DNA of 10,112 nucleotides from positions 1-10,112 of the forward strand of contig JAOXYC010252011.1 in the NCBI GenBank assembly GCA_028565715.1. The letters are read 5' to 3'. Position 1 is the stretch's first letter. Every line of letters starts with the position of its first letter. The notes beneath the pieces are model-generated. The model worked only from the letters and a program-made list of their open reading frames with translations. It was not told where the DNA came from and did no database searches. This DNA comes from Phoronis pallida (taxonomy: Eukaryota > Phoronida > Phoronidae). Both the position numbers and the translations under genes were made by a program. This document shows, piece after piece, positions 6,104 through 10,112 of the stretch.

Positions 6104-8430
6104 GTAAAGAAGTTATTGATTTGATTGTTACTTGAACTTTTTAAAGACAATATATAAATCATTTTGCAATGCAAAATTTTCTGGGTAAAAATAATTGTAC
6201 ATAAGTGCAGTAATCAGAGATAACAAATGTTAAAAAAGTTGAATAATGTGGCAACCACACAGTGTATCAAAAGCCGCAAGTTTTTAAATTTGATACTTTT
6301 GTAGTTTTTTGTTACATTGTTTGATAACCATGTCTAACAGCACATGTAACACAAAACATTAATGCAACAAAATATGTACATTTGCGGTTGTCACAGGCAC
6401 ACTCTTTTAGTTTGCAGAGTCCTTTAAACGCTAAGCGGACATTAAAGTCGTTTGCACAAGTAAAGCAATTTTCATCTCCAAACCAACAGCTTTGAATGTT
6501 TGCTCTCCCAATTTATTTATTAACAGTTTTTCAAGCCGATTACCATCTCTCGTTTCCGTCATTTGACCTCCGGGCGATTTGGAAAATGTTCAATCTTTTA
6601 TAGGTCGCACAAGCGATAATTTTGGCCACTATTAGTTCGCACACGAGATTGCTCTGATAGAGAATTTACAGTTCTATGCGTTACTTGAGAAGCGAAAAGA
6701 ACAAATTACTAATGTTCTGATTTGTTTTGTTTGTTTGTAGGAGCAGGTTTGCGGTCTGTAACCAGGGTATGCTTTTTTTAATGTCGTTCTGCTATCAAAA
6801 TAACTCATAGAAAAGGCGTAAGGCGTTAAGCATACCGCACACCTAGCGCGATTGCCGCGTGGCAATTACGCCAAGGCAACATTCGCGCTGAGTGTGTACA
6901 CCCGCACACCTAGCGCGATTGCCGCGCTACATTAAAGGTACAGATTTGTCGGCGCGAAAGTTGCAGAAGAGGTTCCCCGCACACCTAGCGCGATTGCCGC
7001 ATCGCGATTGCCGCGCGGCAATCGCGCTAGGTGTGCGGCGGGCTTAATGTTCAATGCATTGGATTCGATTCAGAGCCTGTACATGCATCCCATTTCCTTC
7101 AGACTCAAGATAGTCGTTTGTCAAGGATCTTGTCTTTTGTGACCTGTAGAGGTCATTGTGTGACCTGCAAAAATAGGTAACACCGATAATCCTTCAGTGT
7201 TAGTTTAATTTAAAACCCAGCGTTTTTAATACATTTAACATAGACCATATTTTAAGAAACATTTACCCCAACATTTTGAGAGATTATAATAATTTCTCCC
7301 GCTGATGAAACAATTGAATAAGAGATATAAAGATTAAGAAACAACTTTGTTGGACATCGCAGCAACGTTTGTAAAAAAAACGTTCATCGTATTTACATGT
7401 GGGATGAGTGATGAGTAAATAGTATTGGGGTTACACTGTGCTTGATTTATGTTATGTCTGAAAAACAGTCATTTCGTTCCATGTAATTGAACATGTTTTA
7501 TTTTGTAATTTTAGGCAGCCAACCGGAGGCAGTTAACAGACGCTCAAGTCGCAGGTAAAGTAACTACGTTGTTGCAGTTAAACTTGAAAATCGACTATTA
7601 AAATAATAAATATACAATTAAAAAGTAATTAAATCCTGGCCTTCTGATCTTTTGAATTTAAATTTAAAAACGTCAGAGTATTATTTTGAAAACAGATTAC
7701 AAAATACTCAAAAAACTCTGTCAGGATGACAACGTTTTTGAGAGTATTATTTTATCTAATTTAATTAACAGACTCCTTCAATACAAAACTTTTAAAGGAT
7801 TTTTAACTCCAAGGTATTCGAAATGCAAAGGTTATTCTCAAAAACGCTAGCAATACCATGACTTCCAATGAGACCCCGTGCAGCCGATAGCTGGCGCAGC
7901 GCATAGTGAGGCCCCAGGCGTTTTGTTTTTTGCAAAATTGAGGCGTCGCATTCCGTCTGCACGTAAACACGCGCAAATTAGATTGTTTTGCTGTCAAATC
8001 ACGCTTTGTATTCAAAATGACGTCCTTTCGTTATCGTTGTGGTATTAAAAACTTGTTACATCTCAATATGCTGATATTCTGTGGGTTATTGGATCCTCGA
8101 CAGGCTATTTGCGAGTTCGTAAAATGGATCTTCTGTGATCGGAAATACTCTGCATACAGGCGGCGACACCAGTCTGGGCTTCACATAGACTGGTGCCGCC
8201 GCCTGTAGATCAAAATATACAGGCTGGTATCGCCCGCCATGTTCGGCCTTGACATTTACCGCGCTCTTCAATTTGGAGGTACATAATGAAGAGCTTACAA
8301 AACAAAGTTGACTGCTGCGGTTGGCTGCATGGTATTTTCAGTGGTATATTTTAACTATTTTTCAGGAAATGTATCACGAGTTTTGATGAATAAAATTGTC
8401 ATTAACTTTCATAAACGTTGGTCTGTTTAA
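6037..8430 (+). CDS. Predicted small secreted peptide, four coding exons (65 aa)
   Basis: Join of 6037-6103, 6741-6766, 7515-7554 and 8366-8430; 198 nt including TAA. I do not recognise the family. The product opens with an N-terminal signal peptide (M-M-E-V-K-N then V-M-L-L-C-V-L-V-S-L-Y-A-T-V-S-G), so it should enter the secretory pathway. Then follow A-G-L-R-S-V-T-R (exon 2), A-A-N-R-R-Q-L-T-D-A-Q-V-A (exon 3) and N-V-S-R-V-L-M-N-K-I-V-I-N-F-H-K-R-W-S-V (exon 4). Two dibasic sites (RR at 35-36, KR at 61-62) and one N-glycosylation sequon (N-V-S) are seen; there is no cysteine after the signal peptide. Phases agree at each junction (1, 0, 1) and all introns are GT-AG. The second and third exons are very small (26 and 40 nt). 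Exon 4 is the least certain, because exons beyond it or in its place are possible. Seen: signal peptide, splice signals, open phases. Inferred: that it is one transcript. Confidence 0.55.
6741..6766 (+). other. Exon 2, 26-nt microexon
   Basis: The acceptor is strong: a TACTAAT branch-like site (6707-6713), about 15 bases of T/G-rich tract (TTTGTTTGTTTGTAG), AG at 6739-6740. The donor AGG/GTATGC is moderate. The 26 nt continue the phase-1 reading of exon 1 without a stop and end in phase 0. No other GT inside the segment gives a better donor. Confidence 0.5.
6835..7038. repeat. GC-rich direct and inverted repeats in intron 2
   Basis: The 24-25 base unit CCGCACACCTAGCGCGATTG followed by CCGC(G) occurs as direct copies at 6835-6859, 6902-6926 and 6977-7000. 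It occurs once inverted at 7016-7038. The last two form a hairpin with a 23-bp stem around a 15-base loop that itself repeats CGCGATTGCCGCG (7003-7015). After the first copy, 6860-6900 looks like a decayed inverted arm (GGCAATTACGCC ... GCTGAGTGTGT). The sequence stands out sharply against AT-rich surroundings. It is probably the termini of a MITE or foldback family, present as one decayed, one solo and one folded copy. Confidence 0.75.
7041..7514. other. Remainder of intron 2, nothing recognised
   Basis: AT-rich sequence between the GC-rich repeats and exon 3. GTGACCTGTAGAGGTCATTGTGTGACCTGC (about 7139-7168) carries three GTGACCT/AGGTCA half-sites, which resemble nuclear-receptor half-sites, but no function can be claimed. 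No coding frame was found. Confidence 0.4.
7515..7554 (+). other. Exon 3, 40-nt small exon
   Basis: The acceptor TTTTATTTTGTAATTTTAG ends at 7514; the donor CAG/GTAAAG (7555-7560) is identical to that of exon 1. It reads in phase 0 as A-A-N-R-R-Q-L-T-D-A-Q-V-A plus one base (phase 1). A second AG four bases downstream (7517-7518) would break the frame. Confidence 0.55.
8155..8238. repeat. 21-bp near-perfect hairpin plus a third arm copy
   Basis: TACAGGCGGCGACACCAGTC(T) at 8155-8175 pairs with 8187-8207 over 21 positions with one mismatch and an 11-base loop. On the minus strand that mismatch becomes a G-U pair, so a minus-strand RNA would be fully paired. A diverged direct copy of the right arm (AGGCTGGTATCGCCCGCC) follows at 8221-8238. 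It could be the end of a mobile element or a small-RNA precursor; the sequence alone cannot decide. Confidence 0.7.
8263..8294. repeat. Short inverted repeat GCTCTTCA/TGAAGAGC
   Basis: Perfect 8-bp arms (8263-8270 and 8287-8294) are separated by 16 bases. It closes the GC-richer block inside intron 3 and may be part of a mobile element's end. Confidence 0.4.
8366..8430 (+). other. Exon 4, candidate terminal coding exon
   Basis: The acceptor is TTTTAACTATTTTTCAG, with a TTAAC branch-like site very close to the AG at 8364-8365. In phase 1 it gives N-V-S-R-V-L-M-N-K-I-V-I-N-F-H-K-R-W-S-V and TAA (8428-8430), with AATAAA 7 nt later. A good acceptor in the needed phase with a nearby polyadenylation signal is suggestive, but a 65-nt open stretch is weak evidence alone. 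Confidence 0.45.
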
Positions 8431-8437
8431 ACGACGG

Positions 8438-8443
8438 AATAAA
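8438..8443 (+). terminator. AATAAA polyadenylation signal of the secreted-peptide gene
   Basis: AATAAA lies 7 nt after the proposed stop codon. The downstream region (TTTGGTGACTTT) is only mildly T/G-rich. Another AATAAA at 8389-8394 falls inside the exon-4 reading frame. Confidence 0.4.
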
Positions 8444-8783
8444 CCAGATTTGGTGACTTTCCAACTGAGTAAACACTACAGACTACAGTACAGTGACTCG
8501 GGCACTCACCGTACTATGATGACCGATGACCAGCAGAATCATAAAATTTCATAAGAATGAAGTTTTTACAAAATCAATAACTACAGCAACGTGGGGGTAC
8601 GTTGAGAGAATAAAAACCAGCAGAAATCAGGAATAATTGAACGAATGTTTGAACAGGGAAGACCTCACAACCTCTTTATGTTTAAGCAAATCAACACAAG
8701 AAGAACAGCTGTACCAAGTTTCATTTTTTTACCAACAGGATGAGTAAGAATTGCCCGAAGAATTGATGCCAAAACCTTTTAGG

Positions 8784-9076
8784 GGAGCGCTTGTAGCTCA
8801 GTGGCTAGCGTCTCGGACTTTTAACGAAGGTCGTGGGTTTAAGCCCTGGGTTGCATTGCACTGAGTGTTTCCTACTGGGCTAAAAGGATAGGATTGGTAA
8901 TTGTGAGTGCTTAGCAATGGTAAGGGCGACTCTTTCGAGAATACCGCTCACCTGCTGTATGCTCCTCGGGGAGTTGAAGTGGTTCTTGAATGAACAGATC
9001 CGTAGCCTGGGTAATGATATTGGGTATTGTAAAGCGCTTTGAGTTTCTGAATCAAGAAAGTAAAGCGCATAAGAAT
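8784..9076 (+). mobile_element. tRNA-Lys-derived SINE
   Basis: The head matches tRNA: A box TAGCTCAGTGG (8794-8804), anticodon loop CTTTTAA with TTT at 8820-8822 (Lys), and B box GGTTTAAGCCC (8836-8846), a promoter for RNA polymerase III. The anticodon stem and acceptor no longer pair, so it is not a tRNA gene. A body of about 180 bp follows, then a tail with GTAAAGCGCTTTGAG (9030-9044) and a second TAAAGCGCATAAGAA (9061-9075). Paired AAAGCGC motifs of this kind occur in the tails of SINEs from several aquatic animals; assignment to a named superfamily such as Nin-DC is from memory and unverified. Target duplications are unclear. Confidence 0.75.
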
Positions 9077-9089
9077 TTGGTTTTATAAT

Positions 9090-10112
9090 TTGGTATTACT
9101 TGCAACCAATAATGAGCATGATATTGTATAGGCCTACTAATTTTTGTCAAAATTGCTCGAGCAGTTTTAGAGAAAATCAATGAAAACCATTCTTAACGAA
9201 CAAATTTGGCCAACAGGGGGAGCTTAGGTTCAAGTGTCGTCTTGAAAACCTTCACATTTTGGCCAATTATCACCCAGAGCATATGTACTAATAAGTTTCA
9301 TCAAACTTGGTTGAACAGTTTTAGAGAACAAATTTTTAACAAATAAATTTAGCCAACAGGGGGAGCTAAGGTAGACATTTAGTGCCAAAAACATCATTCT
9401 GGCCAATCATCAACCAAGTTTTGTCCAAATCACTTGAGGAGTTTCAGAGAAAATCAACAAAAACCAATAACGAGGATTTTTTTACTTGCCTGAACACATT
9501 TGGCCAACAGGGGGAGCTAGAGCTGACTTGTATTGCCGAAAACTTTGCTGTTGTCGCCAATCATCATCCAAAGTGTGTGTACCAAGGTTCGTCAAAATCA
9601 CCTGAGGGCTTTCAGAGAAAATCGACCAAAACCATTAGAGGATTTTTAACTAACACATTTGGCCAATAGGGGGAGCTTAGGTTGGAATATAGTTCCGAAA
9701 ATTTTTTGGCGGCGGCCAATTATCAACTAGAGTATGTGTACCAAGTTTCGACAAAATCGCTTGAGCGGTTTTAGAGGAATTCAATGAAAACCAATTATGG
9801 CGTTTTTAATGAACATATTTGGCCAACAGGGGGAAGCTAGAGTCCCGAAAATCTTTTCATTCCAGCCAATCATCAACCAGAGCTAGTGTACTAAGTTTCG
9901 TCAAAATCACTTGAGCGGTTTCAGAGAAAATCTACGGAAACCAATTACACTTTTTCCCGCTCTTTTTTGCCAACAGGGGGAGCCTGGGTGAAGGTCACAA
10001 CCGGAAAATCTTTTCATTGTGGCCTATTATGGCCCAGAACATGTGTACCAAATTTCGTCAAAATCCATCGAGCGGTTTTGGAAATAATCAACGGAAACCA
10101 ATTGTGGACGAC
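9090..10112 (+). repeat. Degenerate tandem array, units about 150-160 bp, seven copies
   Basis: The conserved block GGCCAACAGGGGGAGCT starts at 9208, 9351, 9502, 9661, 9831 and 9968 (spacing 137-170). A second block, TTTCGTCAAAATC.CTTGAGCGGTTT.AGAGAAAATCAACGAAAACCAAT, starts near 9146, 9300, 9423, 9591, 9750, 9900 and 10057. A third, GGCCAATCATCAACCAGAG, lies between them. Copies are diverged but collinear, and the array continues past the window. An open frame over two units (9382-9669) is not maintained in the others, so it is probably non-coding satellite or a tandemly amplified mobile sequence. Confidence 0.85.

Larger units (their letters stand above)
7561..8365. other. Intron 3: AT-rich part then a GC-richer block
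   Basis: The first part (to about 7800) is AT-rich, with AGAGTATTATTTT twice (about 7675 and 7742). From about 7850 to 8290 the base composition rises and inverted repeats appear (8155-8207 and 8263-8294). The change of composition suggests that a mobile sequence was inserted here, but no boundaries or coding capacity were found. Confidence 0.4.

Noticed and set aside
6246-6396. Imperfect inverted repeat in intron 1 (GTGGCAACCAC with GCGGTTGTCAC)
   Set aside because: Only about 11 of 14 positions match over a span of about 150 bp; too weak to separate from chance in AT-rich sequence.
8086-8271. Minus-strand 61-codon open frame
   Set aside because: Its sequence is largely the 8155-8238 inverted repeat read through. 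No recognisable domain and no conserved start context.
8726-8760. Further exon after a good acceptor (TTTTTTTACCAACAG)
   Set aside because: In the phase needed by exon 3 or exon 4 it meets a stop at once (GGA TGA), and no downstream donor or reading frame supports it.
8790-8860. Functional tRNA-Lys gene
   Set aside because: A and B boxes and a TTT anticodon loop are present, but the anticodon stem and acceptor do not pair and the sequence continues into a SINE body.
9382-9669. Open frame with an internally repeated S-K-S ... F-Q-R-K-S-T-K-T segment
   Set aside because: The protein repeat is just the DNA tandem repeat. The same frame is broken by stops in the neighbouring units.
1-10112. Bacterial or phage origin of the window
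   Set aside because: There are no ribosome-site-led gene series. Splice-type signals, a polymerase III SINE and Penelope-like elements point to an animal.

Overview
The window looks like ordinary chromosomal DNA of an animal, most likely an AT-rich marine invertebrate. The pointers are short coding segments joined by GT-AG introns, Penelope-like retroelement (PLE) pseudogenes, a tRNA-Lys-derived SINE, foldback elements and a degenerate tandem array. No species can be named. There are no operons, no bacterial gene spacing and no long open frames.

Layout. Positions 1-112 are the tail of something retroposed: AATAAA then 20 A. From about 440 to 3929 lies a nest of decayed PLEs in which two families can be told apart. 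PLE-A is on + and carries an RT core at about 582-1152 and a GIY-YIG C-terminus at about 3603-3929. It is split by an inverted pair of PLE-B copies with their 5' ends facing: about 1165-2880 on minus (RT plus GIY-YIG) and about 2960-3560 on plus (C-terminus only). The minus PLE-B copy is itself split by a 351-bp near-complete palindrome (2099-2449). A further short inverted RT piece (about 440-581) faces PLE-A. Copies of a small palindromic motif (GAAAGAGCGCCCATG) sit on both outer sides of the nest (268-385 and 3985-4190). Hammerhead-like core motifs occur at the 3' ends of PLE-B and downstream of PLE-A.

From 4290 to about 5900 there is no gene, only three diverged copies of a short repeat (TTGGTCATTAGC core) and a few small hairpins.

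From 6037 to 8430 I propose a previously unannotated small secreted-peptide gene. Four short coding segments (67, 26, 40 and 65 nt) are joined by introns of 637, 748 and 811 bp. Reading phase agrees at all three junctions, a clear signal peptide opens the protein, and a stop codon is followed 7 nt later by AATAAA. The product would be 65 residues. Intron 2 holds a GC-rich set of direct and inverted repeats (6835-7038). Intron 3 holds a 21-bp near-perfect hairpin (8155-8207).

From about 8784 to 9076 there is a tRNA-Lys-derived SINE, and from about 9090 to the window end a degenerate array of roughly 150-160 bp units (seven copies) with a conserved CCAACAGGGGGAGCT core.

The only candidate host gene is the small secreted peptide. 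All other coding similarity belongs to broken mobile elements.
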